A stretch of DNA of 64,000 nt from Conchocele bisecta (taxonomy: Eukaryota; Mollusca; Bivalvia; Lucinida; Thyasiridae), in the NCBI GenBank assembly GCA_029237695.1, contig CM055271.1, positions 34,282,462-34,346,461 of the forward strand, written 5' to 3'. The translations under genes and the position numbers were made by a program. Shown one piece after another: positions 12,106 through 24,904 of this stretch. The notes beneath the pieces were generated by a model. That model saw only the letters and a program-made list of their open reading frames with translations, made no database searches and had not been told where the DNA came from. How positions within the stretch are numbered: position 1 is the stretch's first letter; the number at the start of each line of letters is the position of its first letter.

Positions 12106-13537
12106 CTGAAAATGAATATACAATTCAACGAATGTAATGAGATCGTAAATTAGACAATATAAAAACACAGATTCTGAAATAATAAAAGAGATCGCGAAAA
12201 CACTGTCACGTAATACAAAGAAAAGACCACTCAAGTATAACAAGTCAACTTTTTGAAATATGCTACTGCCTATGTACAGAATCGAGTGAAATATTTCACC
12301 GTTATATATGTGTCATGTACGAAATGGGCTCACTTGCACATTACGGCTGCAACAATATGTAATATTGACTGAGTATTATATAGCGCTACATACATAATTA
12401 TACTAGCATATTATCAAATGTATAACAGTGTTGTATTCCAATTGGATATTTTATTATTGATATACCATCCCCCTATAACCATACGAAAAACATACGAAAT
12501 ACCATGGGGGTCGAAAAAATCACACTTGCATCTTTCAGTTTCTCGCACAACCTTGTGTGTGTAATTCATTAGCATTGGACTTTATCCACGCATTGGCCAA
12601 ACTAAACGACACATAGCACGTTGTGTATGTGTTCCACCAATCAATGACAGATGTCTGATGCATATCTAACGTATTTGTATGTTGGCATTCTTGACGTACG
12701 CGTCTATTCAATAACATTGAACGTTCCCCCAACACGATACTCATCTGCTTGATGTAGCAGAAATAAGATTGTTTTCAGAACATCTTAATGCACTCCACCA
12801 ACGAATGCATGTTCGTATGTGTGTACGTGGCCATATCAACCGTCGACATCAATTTGAAACTTTGATTTCACACCTTGTTGGCCTACCAGCCTAACGTATG
12901 TAGGTGTGTTCTGGATTTTGGTAGCAAATACACGACGTCGACTGCGATAGTCACAGAATGGGAGCGATTATAAAGTCATGTAAGATGTATCCTTCTGCCT
13001 GCTCGCAACGCCAGCATACATGTTCTTCCTTTACGTATCAAACGTGAAGCGTCTCCAGAGTTCACGTAACGCCGCTTGAGCCTTGCTTTAGTCGTCCAAA
13101 GAACACACAACACTCGTGTGACAATACTTTGTCAACATCCGATTGATGTATGCCAATCGCATGTCTGTGTTGATTATTTTCCATCAGTTACAGTGCCCAT
13201 GCCATTACAGTTTCAATGTATTGATGTTTTTCCTATCACACATACTATTCTTATTCGAATCCACAATGTTGTTATTTTAAAAAATTGTCACGTGACCTCA
13301 ATAGGCACTTACACCCTGTTTCACATGTTTTCCTACCTCCAGCCCAATATAAACATCGTGCGTGTATTTCGCATTCGTAAAATTATTTGTGGGAGTAGGC
13401 CCGTCTCAGAATATACACGGATTATGCACATTAATGCTGTCGCGTGACACGTGCATTCTTGTACATTCTGGATTCCGTATAATTGTATATTTGTGATGTG
13501 TGGTACTGTTTTGTATTGTTGTGCGTATTATTGATTT

Positions 13538-13608
13538 CACATACCTGTGATTCCACATACCTGTGATTTCACTCACCTGTGATTTTTACATACCTGTGAT
13601 TTAGCATG
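13538..13608 (+). repeat. Minisatellite, CATACCTGTGATT unit, about 4 copies
   Basis: Four imperfect copies of an approximately 17-18-base unit around ACATACCTGTGATT, spaced evenly from 13540 to 13605. Confidence 0.75.
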
Positions 13609-14960
13609 TACATTTCCCATGTACAATGTGCGTGGAATAACGGGGCTTATGTTGTATTGGTGGAAATACGTTTATGCGTGTCCTTTTTGTGGATTTGAAT
13701 ATACGTCCATTTTATGAGCAATGTTTTACTGATGTCACGCCATATTTGCCACAGACTATGCATGTGTGTGGTAGAGAACACGTTGACTGCGTGTGCTGGT
13801 TTCGCTAGGGAAAATACCTTTTAGTATTACGGATGTCCACTATCCGTGCCAGCCGAGTTTGTCCGCGTGTCAGTTGTTCACCACATAAGGGACCTTCTGT
13901 AGGTGAAGCCAGTATATAGCGCAGATCATACCATGGTCTGTCCTGTTATGTATGCTACGGGTTAGTGTTTCAGCATAGCCTGGTACTGGCCAACACGGGG
14001 ATATTAGATCCCATACTGGTGATGCTTTGTGTCGTGATATTTCCGTAAATAACCACGATATTTGAGTTTAGTATGTGCTACACTCTCATTTGAGTGTACA
14101 GCCCGTAGGACCGATATGGAGGGGTTTGGCGGGGCCAAAAAGCGACCTTCGCATTGTCGAGACCAGTCGAGTAGATTTCGGATTATGGGTCTATAGTGTG
14201 CAGATTTAGGGTAGTGTGGGATATACCATGTTGGATGGTATTTATTCCGCGTGGGCTGTACACTAGTTTGGTTGAATTTATGGCGTGGGAACATATATTT
14301 ATGCCAAATATAACCCACGGGTGAAATGGCAAAAGCCATGGTTTTGTAATATTTATGTGAGATGTCGAACGAGGGGTAGGCATATTCATTATTCCGTGCA
14401 TGGTTTCACTGGTGCGTATATAAGCGATGTCTCGCTATGTGTTGGTGGGACACATATTTTCCGGTAACAGAAGGATAGTACTGTATTCACCAGTGACACG
14501 GAGGATTTTGGTATGTACCTACAACATTTTATTTCAGCTGTGATTTGCCGTTGTTCGATTCCCGTTTTAGTCCGTTGTGCATCCTGTCTGTCTGTCTGTA
14601 TTCGTCCAGTAATTGGAGACTCATTTCATTTTTGTAGTCTCTTGAGATCGCTCCAGTGGGCAACATTGGACGTTTTGGTCCACTCGTTGAGGGCAGACCC
14701 CAGTCAGTGCAGAGTGTCAGGTCGTCCGAGTGTCCGTACGTCTGTCTGGCGCAGTGTGTGTAGCAGCTCCGGATACAGGCCTGTATAGAGCAGTGTGTGA
14801 TAGCTACATCGCGTTCAGCAGACAGTCACAGCCACAGATTAGTGAAGTGAAACGCCATACACACATATCATATCATTATACTACCACCGAGTTGAATGTC
14901 ACCTAAGTGAAACTTTTTCCCGGCGTCTTAGCCAACGTGATAATCGCCATTTGTATTATA

Positions 14961-15150
14961 TCGGAACTTTACATCCGGTCTACCACTTCCGGTATTACAA
15001 CCCATTGATTCACCATGGATACTTTACATCCGGTCCACCATATCCGGGTTGCTACAGTCGAGTGATACCATAGGAACTTTACATCTGGTCCACCATTTCC
15101 GGAAATAATACTACCTTTGGAACTTTACTTCCGGTACCAGCTTCCGGAAC
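14961..15150 (+). repeat. Degenerate tandem repeat, about 50-base unit
   Basis: Four copies of the core ACTTTACATCCGGTCCACCA plus TTTCCGG begin near 14966, 15020, 15073 and 15119. Spacing shrinks from about 54 to 46 bases. The paired CCGGT...TTCCGG halves in each unit could form small stem-loops. Confidence 0.7.
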
Positions 15151-17815
15151 ATTATCGTTATTGACTATCATGTGATGTAACCACATCCGGTTTTGACTTT
15201 GACATTCATACTTTGGAAGTATATTGCATAGGCAATACACATGTATACTTTGATAGTGTATGGTAATACTCCTATCATGGCATATCATGGCTAAAGGATT
15301 GTAGTAAGACTACATATATTGTTTATGGATTAATCCACTTGAAGTTGGATTATAGCCATATTGTTGACTAGTCCTCATACTGCGGGTGAGGTAGACCTTG
15401 GGACCTTGATACTCAGAGGTTACCACTATCTATTGAGATACGCCAGCACTGGGGTAGCTCAGATGATTGTCATTTGTCCTCCAATGTTCGTTCTGCCATG
15501 TTATACTTGTATGTTATTTCACTTTGATTAGCGATCATCAAAGTACTTGTACATTCATACTATTGTCCACTACGGGACCATTGAGATACCACATACTGAG
15601 TTTATTCGTCTATAGCTTTTAAGTTGCGTTAAAGTATAACAGTCGATTGGCTTACAACCTTGTAATTTAATGGTATCATGCACAGTACAGTGATGTTCAC
15701 ATATCAATGTATCATGTATTCCTGTGTGTTCCCCATGTAATATAGTGTACATTATAAGTGATTAAGTGACTACGTGTACTTATCTTCTCTAGCCTATCCC
15801 TTACACTTCAACTGCATTGTTACCACTTTTCGTTCGTCAGATCAAGCTATATTGGCCATAACGTCATAACAATTGAAGTATACTTCGTTCATATGATAAT
15901 AGGGGAGACAATTTGTCTCGATCATTCCTGACCTTGGTAATGACCTTGACAAATGCACATAACTCAAATATTAAGAATTGTAAAACTGTAGCGTTTCTTT
16001 ATTTGTTCAGTATAGTTCTTTCTCGCTTGGGTTGTCACTTCTTTGTAATGATTGTTGTCTAGTGTGTCGATGTTCCTGATATTCAATGTCATTACGTTAG
16101 GGTAATATATATATATAATATGTATTCGACACTGTTTTGGTTGTTATTAGCTGTAAATATGATTATGATTTAATTCACATCTTCCCTCTAATTCTCGAAC
16201 ATGCACACTAGTATCAGAGAAACATGGTCACGTGTTAAGCTGGCAAATAAACTGAATTTCAGGAGCCAGTTATAAAATTTACTCGCCGACCGTTCCAAGA
16301 CTAGAACCATGCAGCAACGTTTACATAATAATTATATCATTTTACAATGTATTTTGTCTACTTTTGTTACATTTATATTCTATGATATTACTCGTTACAT
16401 TCATGTTAATATGTGATATTTATTCGTTATTTTTTGGAGAATAATACATTGCCAATCGTTGAGCACAACTGTTTTCCTGTTGAACATTGTGATTGCCACT
16501 CACAGTGATCGTACGGTCGTCCGTTTTATATGGTCTTATAGTGCTACATTTTAGCTGTTTCCGTTATGCAGATGTCCACGACAAGACTCTTCCCATCACC
16601 GGCTTTCTTAAAAGAAACTCGATGTAAATATAATATAATTAAGTCAAGCCTATGTGACAGTCATCGGAAAAATAACAACATCACTGGAAAGGAGAAAGCA
16701 ATAATTCATAGAGGCACTAATGTACACTCTATGATTAGCAGAAAGTTGCATTCATGACAGGAGACCGTACACTGATATATGTCAGCTATTAACGCAGCTA
16801 CGTGTACAGTTGCAGCTCCGCTGAATGTTAGCCTTATTTTGTTCAATGTCAGTTCAATTTCATTTCTGTTATTACATTTTGCATACGCTATTCGGTCTGC
16901 GTTGTAGATATAATTTTCGTTTAGCAAATAAGTCGTTTTTAACATACTTCATCATTCTCGGACAAGTCGTTGACCGTCGTTTGAATCATTTGAACTTCAT
17001 GTTTCTGGCGTATGTAATATATATATATATTTCTTGGTGTATGCAACGATCTGCACTTTCATTACATGTGATTCGAACATGTAGCCAGCAATATACAACC
17101 ACGATGTGTGGTTTCAAAACAGGTAGCAACTTTACGAGATGATAGTCCCTGACAATAATTTCTGCGAACAGTCCCTGCCAGACATATAAATCTAAATAAC
17201 AGAAATAATGAATGAACCTCACAATTATTTTTATAGAAACATAACAGTTCGTCGGTTAATTTACTAAATCGCAAAATTAATAATTAAATCTAGAGCATAT
17301 ACAAATCCACTTGTTCAGAAGTAAAATCCACAATAGTATACACTTTAACTATGTTCAATAACCTTTTAGTTCAACTCTGACTAACCTAATGTAAATGCGT
17401 TGACGGCAATGGCTCGATGACCTTACATGTCGGGACCGACTATTTAAGTCCCCATCCGATGCGTCTAAGAAGTTGTCTCGCCCAAAGCCTCATAGATCAT
17501 TAATATTAGTGTTTCTGGAAATTGTCCCATGCATTTATGTATGTACATAGAACAAAATAAAATGTACACAGATATATATTACTGTTAATGAATACATGAA
17601 ATCATACACATGCACATGACAAATATGCACACATGTAAAACTGCAGATATCATAAAACGAGGCTATGCCGAGTTTACGCACATGACATATTTTCCATTTA
17701 TTATATAAGCACAGTATATTGCATTGCAACTCAACTTGTTATCAGAACATATAACACAAGCCATTGATACATGCGTCTAATACACAAGTCAGTTGAACAA
17801 AATGGACCTGCTTAC

Positions 17816-17992
17816 TTTGACACATGTCCAAAGATGTTGCTTTCACATTTGCCGTCGTCGTCGCTTGTGGACAGCTAATACAGTTGTCCCGGCCCGCTAA
17901 GTCCTGGTACTTGCCCACTGGGCACGGGGAACACGGTTCGAGTCTGTATGGAGTTTGACCCGTTAGGGAGTAGGATCCAGGATCACATATGC
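17816..17992 (-). CDS. SVEP1-like gene, exon with GCC2/GCC3 (ephrin-receptor-like) Cys-rich module
   Basis: 59-codon exon, phase 1 at both ends; acceptor TTCCATAG, donor AAA|GTAAGC. It encodes CDPGSYSLTGQTPYRLEPC followed by SPCPVGKYQDLAGRDNC and ISCPQATTTANVKATSLDMC. The CxPGxY...C..CPVGxYQ....C..CP pattern with evenly spaced cysteines is that of GCC2/GCC3 (tyrosine-protein kinase ephrin A/B receptor-like) repeats, present in SVEP1 and related extracellular proteins. It follows the previous exon after a 6.16 kb intron filled with repeats (hairpin element, MITEs, a 1.16 kb Tc1-like element). SVEP1 of vertebrates has EGF modules between this point and the pentraxin domain. None was found in the next 5.7 kb, but short EGF exons could have been missed. 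Confidence 0.87.
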
Positions 17993-19010
17993 CTATGGAA
18001 TTATGTAGATTATATTTAATAGCACTATACATTTTATTTTACATTTTAGTGAAAATTCCTATCAAGCATATATTATGTAGGTGATATTATATCTAGTTAG
18101 ATAACACGTTGACAGAATTGTAAATGAATGCAGCATGTTTTAATTTATGTAGTACCTTACTCCAGTATACGTGTGCTGGAGCAAAACGCTAATCTTACCC
18201 AACATCGTGTTTCGAATTGTTTGTGTTTAAACTGCAAAAATAGTGTGCGAATTCATAATATGGATTCTAGTTTTGAATTATATTTCTTTTATTAAAACAC
18301 GTTTAATCAATATGGCCCATGAAGTAGTACAAAATACATTTCAACAACTACATGTGACAAAGATAGCAGACATAGTAGACAACCGACACACGTACTACCT
18401 GCATATGGACACCCGTCTGACAGTACATACATGTAGTTGTGCGGAGTAAAATACCAAATATGCTCAGGTCATTTTTCACAGCCGCGTAGTATGTCAGAGC
18501 ATATGATGTTCGTCAGTCATTACATGCGTTACCTGCGACACTAAACTATGTATGGTGATTTGTATTATAAATTTCAAAAATATTGTAAACGTTACGATAT
18601 ATGAAAATATCTATTTTTCCGCCTGTGTCTCATATATATATCACTAGTGCATAACAATTATACACACTTTACTATTAATAACACACATATATACACCCAC
18701 TACATGATTAGTACTAATAGTTTTGATAGAATTAAATTCAGAAAACAATAATATCAAAGTGAAAATGATGGCGAGTTATGTCCCAGCAACGGCTAATGTC
18801 ATAGAGTGACGGGACCACAAAAGCATAGTCCGACAGACCAGTGGTAAGTAATTATTCTACCATGAAATATATTTTAAAACCCTATAGCGGGCTTTAAACT
18901 TACAATCTTCTGTGTGGTACATAGCTACGCTAGTTCTGGTTATAGCAAAATATAACAAGTATAAATATAGTAGCTTGGGAGAAGGTCATGATGTTACTTG
19001 ATATATAGAG

Positions 19011-19410
19011 AATACCAGGCTAGTGTCTTTTGATATCAAGTTTATCAGGCAAGGCTAGGAAACGCGTAGGAATTCCGAGGCTTGCCGAGGAATTCCTACC
19101 GTTTCCGAGCCGAGCCTGATAAACTTGATATCAAAAGACACTAGCCTGGTATTCTATTTATCAGGTAACGTTTTATGCTCGAAAATTACATTAGATGACG
19201 TCGTATTCTATGGACAGAACGCGGACTTGTTTACGTTGCGTCATTACACTGACGTCATTCGGTAACGTCACGTGACGTCAACCGACCAATGGAACGTCAG
19301 TTTTCACTTTGTTGTAACCCGGATGTTGATATCAGGTCAATGCCTGATACAACAATATGTTATCAGTCAGTACGTATTCGGTCAATACAGGACAGGTTAC
19401 CTGATAAACA
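19011..19410. mobile_element. Long-hairpin foldback element, type A
   Basis: Bases 19011-19153 form a near-perfect hairpin. AATACCAGGCTAGTGTCTTT at the left pairs with AAAGACACTAGCCTGGTATT at the right, with arms of about 65 bases and tip CCGAGGCTTGCCGAGG. The hairpin is followed directly by CTATTTATCAGGTAAC, whose partner GGTTACCTGATAAA lies at 19396-19409. The interior of the second part has several CRE-like TGACGTCA motifs (about 19250-19280) and a relative at 26180-26390. No ORF. Confidence 0.7.
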
Positions 19411-19479
19411 TGTTGTCGTTCCTTATCTTAAAGGCGTTGAATATATATATTTATATATATTGCTAGCTTGCGTACTGTT

Positions 19480-19900
19480 TCGGAGTTTCTAGACTTTACC
19501 AATTCTATAATGTTTTATCATGTTTCCAATAGTATCTATGTATAAGTGTCTTTCTTATATCAGTGTACATGGGACATTTCAATACACAATGATATTCATC
19601 TTCTAGTTTGTTACATAAAGAGCATTTTCTGTTTTCAATTTGTATTCCGCTCCATCTGCCTGACTCCATTTCCAACAGGTGGGAATAGTAAATATATAAT
19701 CGGTCGTACAAGCGCTTTTAACATCATAACTTAGAGCAATATATGCTGGTTTCGATGTACGATGTATGCTGGTTACACATTTACATGTATTTATGTGCAT
19801 GTTATCGTGAACTTCTTTATATTTGTGACCGAACTGAATGTGTTACACAGGTGTCTAACAGAAAAATGGAACGGTACAACTTGGCGTATTGTAACAAACT
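19480..19900 (-). mobile_element. LINE C-terminal fragment
   Basis: Minus-strand frame 19711-19505 encodes LLEMESGRWSGIQ and the knuckle CSLCNKLEDEYHCVLKC, the same type as in the LINE at 203-1400. Upstream, an overlapping frame gives INRTSKPAYIALSYDVKS-like residues (19800-19720), so the copy is 5'-truncated and frameshifted. Confidence 0.7.
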
Positions 19901-20021
19901 TAGTTTGATATCTGAATTCACATCTTAACTCCATAAATCTGATTCAATAGAGAAAAAAAATGTAATAACTTCAATAACAACCAGCCTGTGTTTGATAAGG
20001 AGGCTGAAATATATTGTATAC

Positions 20022-20488
20022 AACAGGCTCCAGTTTTGTTTGAGCAATTTCAGACAGGCTTGACTATGACAATTATCATATGTCAGCATATTTTATTAGC
20101 CGGCAACTGATTGGTGTCATCATGAACGATTTCATATATTTCATCTGTCTACGATCTCCTTTGTTATGAATATTTTCATAAGAATTGCTCAGTAATCACC
20201 AGTTCAACCACCGTTGTTACTCACATATTGAAGTCACTATGAACATTTTCAAAACATTCCGTTCTCAGACAAACAATAGACATTACGAAAATATTCATAA
20301 ACCGGATTATCACTCTAACTAGTGTGAAAATGTTCATAACATGTACTATGGCTCTCACTAATTAGTCACTATGAAATAGTATACTAATTTTCAGTCAAGT
20401 CCAAGCAGAATTGTTCGTAACCTCCTTATGCATATGGGGTCGTTATTTCGAGCAACTGGAATTGCTCAAACAAAACGGGAGCCTGTTA
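20022..20488. mobile_element. MITE with about 29-base terminal inverted repeats
   Basis: AACAGGCTCCAGTTTTGTTT with GAGCAATTT at the left is mirrored by AAATTGCTCAAACAAAAC with GGGAGCCTGTT at the right (one or two mismatches). The interior has many GAAAATGTTCATAA-like repeats in both orientations and no ORF. Confidence 0.7.
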
Positions 20489-21867
20489 CATGTATACCAC
20501 GTTTAATTACACTTAAACTGTGTCTTTCAATGCATATGTTATGGTAACGTTGTTCTCTTTAAAGGAATGTCAGTGTGGCTGACAGACGGTCCGTTCCGGT
20601 GCGTGATGCGATGTAAACCTCCCGATGCTTCGTGCGCTTTGTGACGGGTATCGTTTAGAATGTTTACACAATTGTCATCATGTGATAGTAATTGTGTCTT
20701 CCCACTTACATGTATGTTTAAATGTTGTTTGTGTCAGTGACAGTGACAATAAATGCAATAAGGTGTTGCTCTGTATTTATCTAGGAACCCTATTCGGCCA
20801 TTGTCGTGGAACGCTTGACTTGTCTTGCAATTTCTAGCTCAATGTAAAAGTGTGTAATTAGTAGTCAATGCATGACTGTATCATTGATTTTTTTTAATGT
20901 GTACATTGCATTGTCATGATTGTGTTGCCATTGTTTTGATGAATACATCGTAGAATGGAGTAGCCTAATTTCTTACGTTTGCACGCCTCTCTACTCTTGG
21001 CTCCCAGAGATTTGGTGCTATAGCCGACATCACATTTTTGGCAGACAGGCATAGAATTGTCGTCCTTGTATGACCCCAGGGGACATAACTTGCATTTACC
21101 AGAATCCGCATCCAGTTGTCTTCCACGCGGACAAGGCTCTGCAATCAGTTACATTTATAGGTTATTTTATTTGTATGTGGATATATGAACGAGCTCCGAG
21201 GCGTGCGATATTGCGCGACTTTAGGAGCGCGGCTGAACGAGTGATATATATTCACATACAAATAAAATAATATTTTTATTATACACGTGCACCATTCGCA
21301 ATTTATATGCATTTCAGAAAAATATACAAAATATAAATAAAATACAAAAAAATGATTGGTTATTTAGAAGGAACTATCTTGTGAGGTGAAGCCCAATATG
21401 AACTCACGAGACGTCAATATGGAAACATATTGACATCTTGCGTTGCATTGTTTTTTCAATAGGAAACGAAAGTACGTATATAATAAGCACCGATAATACA
21501 ACAATCTGCGTTATTTTCTTATAATGCTTGTTGTTTTCTTGTATTTGTTTTACCGGAGGGTAAAAGGACATACCATAAACGTTCATTCTGTGTGTATCTC
21601 AGTTAGATTAGACACTTTATATATCATCGACTAGCTTTGTATTCGTATTTTGCAGACGTACATATATGCTTGGAGTTTAGTATACACATGTTTATTGCAT
21701 TGTGTGTTGAGATATCTGATACAGTTTTTCTTGTACGAATAGTATTCATTGGCAAGTAATGTACAGATATAACACTATACTAGTGACATACACGTGCGGC
21801 AAATTATCTGTGGGGAGCCTCGATTGGCTGTCTCACTGGAGCGAGATCAAACAATAATATATATATA

Positions 21868-23030
21868 CTGAGCAAAAAAAGAAACGTCCCTCCCTGTTTA
21901 AGTGAAGATTGCCAGATACCCAAAAGAGTTACAGTAATACATCCCAGATAAAAATTAAGCTCATTCAATTATTGATCGAAACCAGTTAATTAGGTGTTGC
22001 TAGCCTGGACGGTTTCGGAGCAATACGTCGGCGACGTCGATAGGGGTCAAAATGAAAAATCCTGAACGTATTGACATGCTTGTAATAATGATTTAAAATG
22101 ATACATAATCGTTTGAAAATACCTTTTACATTATTCGTCTTGCGTGACCTCAATTTCTGTGCATCTATACTGTAATTCATGAATAAATGACGTAACGTAA
22201 CGTAGACGTGTGGCGTTAGACAAATTCCTCTATCAGCGCTACAGCGGTCGCGAAAATTATGGATGTGGGAATTCTTGGCGATTCATTCTCACTTTACACT
22301 CTGCCACTTAAAACGACTAATTGGTTAGAGAGTTGGTTCCTCTACTTGAAATGACGTCGAGAAGGACCACAAAAGCGGGTAACGCTGGGTAAATTGGGTG
22401 CATTATTGGGTGCTTTGTTTGCGCCGTTCAATAATTGTTTAGGCATAGCGTCTCAGAAGTTTGTGCATCGGCTATCTATACGCCATACAGAGTTCATGAC
22501 AATCGACGTTGACGTAAGTTAACGTGATGTAAGGTTCTCGTCTTCTGTTCGTCACAGCAGATTTAAAAGCACACAGATTGTCACAAACATCACATGTATA
22601 CCAGAGTTATGTGACATATCACTGAATGTTCTTTTAAAAAACGTTCAAAGTCAGTGCTGTTTGTCTTAACCTCCGTCGCAGGCGTTAACGTTCCAATAAA
22701 CTGACTTTTCTGGTTTTTGGGCAGTCGTCACGCCATGGAAATGGTGAAAAATTAAAACTTTATTCAACTTTTCAATATTCCGATATCACATGAATGGCTT
22801 AACGTGAGCTGAAGAAATTTAGTTTCCATGTGTATAGCTCGCACGAGCTAAATGTGTAAATTAGCATCCTGGTTGCTAAGTAACGTTTACACCGCAAACA
22901 TGGAATAAACTGTGCATGATCGTATGCCCACCGTTCTCTGTGTATCAGATATATGCACATTGCACATATTATACATACATGGGTTAAGTTACATGAGCTT
23001 TAAAAGAGGGACGTTTCTTTTTTTGCTGAG
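21868..23030. mobile_element. Non-autonomous Tc1/mariner-type element
   Basis: Terminal inverted repeats of about 25 bases (left CTGAGCAAAAAAAGAAACGT then CCCTCC; right ends ACGTTTCTTTTTTTGCTGAG) with TA on each side. Length 1163 bases, near full Tc1 size, but no transposase motif was found in any frame; the small frame at 21986-22180 has none. I infer that the internal sequence has been replaced or has decayed. Confidence 0.75.
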
Positions 23031-23120
23031 TATATATGTATTTTAAAGCATACTTGTTACAAAAATATTCAGAAAACGTAGTTGGGAAACTTCCGGAAAG
23101 CAAATTATCTCATTCACTAT

Positions 23121-23178
23121 GATAATTACTAGCGAGGTTTAATTTGGCTGATAATTACTAGCGAGGTTTAATTTGGCT
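23121..23178 (+). repeat. Perfect 29-base tandem duplication
   Basis: GATAATTACTAGCGAGGTTT plus AATTTGGCT occurs twice in direct succession with no difference, implying a recent duplication. Confidence 0.9.
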
Positions 23179-23414
23179 ATCTACATTTATATGCAAGAGA
23201 AATACAGTATTCCATTTTCTTGAAGAAGTACGTCTACTAAACACATCTGAAAACTTCCCCAACTATGTTACTATAAATTGAAATCTATTTTATAAAAGGT
23301 AGCTCTTATATACATGTAGTAACACATCTCGTCACCAACACTCACATTACAGCTTAAAATGCTAATACATTTGTATTAGACGACAATACTTTTACTGAAT
23401 GCATAGCGAACTAC

Positions 23415-23878
23415 TGACTGTTCCACGTTTTTTCTGTACTTTTGGCTATTAAACACATTAAATGCAAAAAATATTAAAATGTATGTACGTTTTCATCAAT
23501 AACAAAAAAAGTCACACTCGCCAATTCGTCTTTATTTGATGAAATTCCATTAAATATTGATTTTATTACGAAAAACAGATCTTCCTATGGAATTTAACAT
23601 GGGTCCACAACTAAGGAACTGAGGAGTGACGTTGAGGGTCGAAAAAGGAATTGTTTTGACAAATGACTCCGAAGCCCGTCTAGATAGCTTGGAAATGATG
23701 TAGCTAGGAAGACAAAGGTTAGATTTAAAAATCGGTTATCAAAATCTAAAATTATTTTTAAAAAATATATTATTATTAGACATTTTTGTGATTGATAAAA
23801 AAGTATTTACAATTAAATATTGTTTAGATTTAATGTGTGCCAAAAGTTTGTCGGCAGCAAAACGTGGAACAGACAGTA
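23415..23878. mobile_element. Inverted-repeat element shared with 62480-62835
   Basis: CTGTTCCACGTTTT at the left mirrors AAAACGTGGAACAGACAG at the right. An inner TCCTATGGAATTTAACATGG matches, in part inverted, the 62.5-62.8 kb copy, which ends GCAGCAAAACGTGGAACAGA. Confidence 0.6.
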
Positions 23879-24153
23879 TACATATACTGATCAGCCTATT
23901 AAAGATCTATGGGCTAATTACCCTTAGAATGCGGGAAAGAAAACATATCGGCTGATGTTTTATAGTTTGTCTTATTTCTAGATTAAAACCGGATTTGACA
24001 GCAGTTTAGAGTCATTTCCATTATAAATGATTCCAAAATGTTGTGAAAGCATGGTTTGATGAGAAAAATGGAAACACAAATAAAAACAGAAAACAAAACA
24101 TAAGTCAGCATGGGAAGAGTTAAGGAGCTCAATGTACGCCGCTTGTCACTTAC

Positions 24154-24645
24154 TGCACTTGTCTCCATCGCGCTGGTATCCTTCTCCATCACAATCCAAT
24201 GTTGCGGCTGTCTTATACTTATAACTTTCGGGTTTTAACGTGAGCCCAGGAATATCCATATGACCGCCAATTAACATACTTCTAAACTCGACAGCCATAT
24301 CAGATAATATCGGAGACAGGGCCATGTAGGCATCGTTCGTTGTCATGACTCCTTTGTCAAAGGGAACAGCAAAATTCCACTTTATTTTGACTTCATTTGT
24401 AGCGTCGCGTCTCACAAGTTCATGTGTAGAACGACGTTTCGTGGTCTGGCTTGGTCCACATACAACACGTACGTTTGTCGTTTTGCACGTGGTAATGTTC
24501 TTACAAATATTTGACCATGTGGTAGACGTGATCTTCTCCATTCGTTTGATGTATTGTTGTTTGATTTGGTCCTGTGCCTCGAAGCTGTTACATGCGCCAG
24601 TATAATACAATTCACTCGGCAACTGTAACCATGGCATGGTCGACA
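24154..24645 (-). CDS. SVEP1-like gene, large 164-residue exon between Sushi and GCC2/GCC3 modules
   Basis: 492-base exon, phase 1 at both ends; acceptor ATTATTTGCAG, donor TGCA|GTAAGT. It begins VSTMPWLQLPSELYYTGAC, includes WSNICKNITTCKTTNV and VVCGPSQTTKRRSTHELVRR, then EVKIKWNFAVPFDKG, and ends with a Cys pair in DCDGEGYQRDGDKC. I assign no named domain. In SVEP1-type proteins a poorly named region sits between the last N-terminal Sushi and the GCC2/GCC3 repeats, and this exon occupies that position. The central KRRST...VRR stretch is basic and could be a proprotein-convertase site (inference). The final Cys pair resembles the edge of an EGF-like or GCC2/GCC3 module continuing into the next exon. 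This is the longest coding exon in the window. Confidence 0.82.
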
Positions 24646-24904
24646 CTGCAAATAATAGAGTTCATGTAAACCACAGTCAACAATAAAGGTATATTGTATA
24701 TATAATCATGTATTACAATAGGCGAACACAATCGCATTGGACTTTCTACTTTGATTGCCGTGGTACTTAACAGTTTGGTATATATTTGGTATGTTTACAG
24801 AAATTACGAATATCGCAATAAAACATTACTTCGCCTACAGTGGCTTATAGTGTAGTAACTCACAAGTAAAACAATAAAATATGATGATGTAAACTGTCAA
24901 TTAC

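Larger units (their letters stand above)
12106..17815 (-). other. Intron of the SVEP1-like gene, mostly unique DNA
   Basis: 5.7 kb with two small tandem repeats (13538-13608 and 14961-15150) and little recognisable transposon content. Weakly coding-like frames at 12535-12744, 13076-13447 and 14004-14339 show no domain motif and no splice support, and I do not call them genes. EGF-type exons, expected here by analogy with SVEP1, were not seen. Confidence 0.5.
17993..24153 (-). other. Intron of the SVEP1-like gene, repeat-rich
   Basis: 6.16 kb between the GCC2/GCC3 exon and the 164-residue exon. It holds the hairpin element at 19011-19410, a LINE scrap (19480-19900), a MITE (20022-20488), a Tc1-like element (21868-23030), a 29-base tandem duplication (23121-23178) and an inverted-repeat element (23415-23878). 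No exon was seen inside. Confidence 0.6.

Noticed and set aside
12535..14401. ORFs of 60-123 codons in the 12.5-14.4 kb intron
   Set aside because: No domain, no splice pairing, overlapping frames on both strands; length is within chance for this composition.
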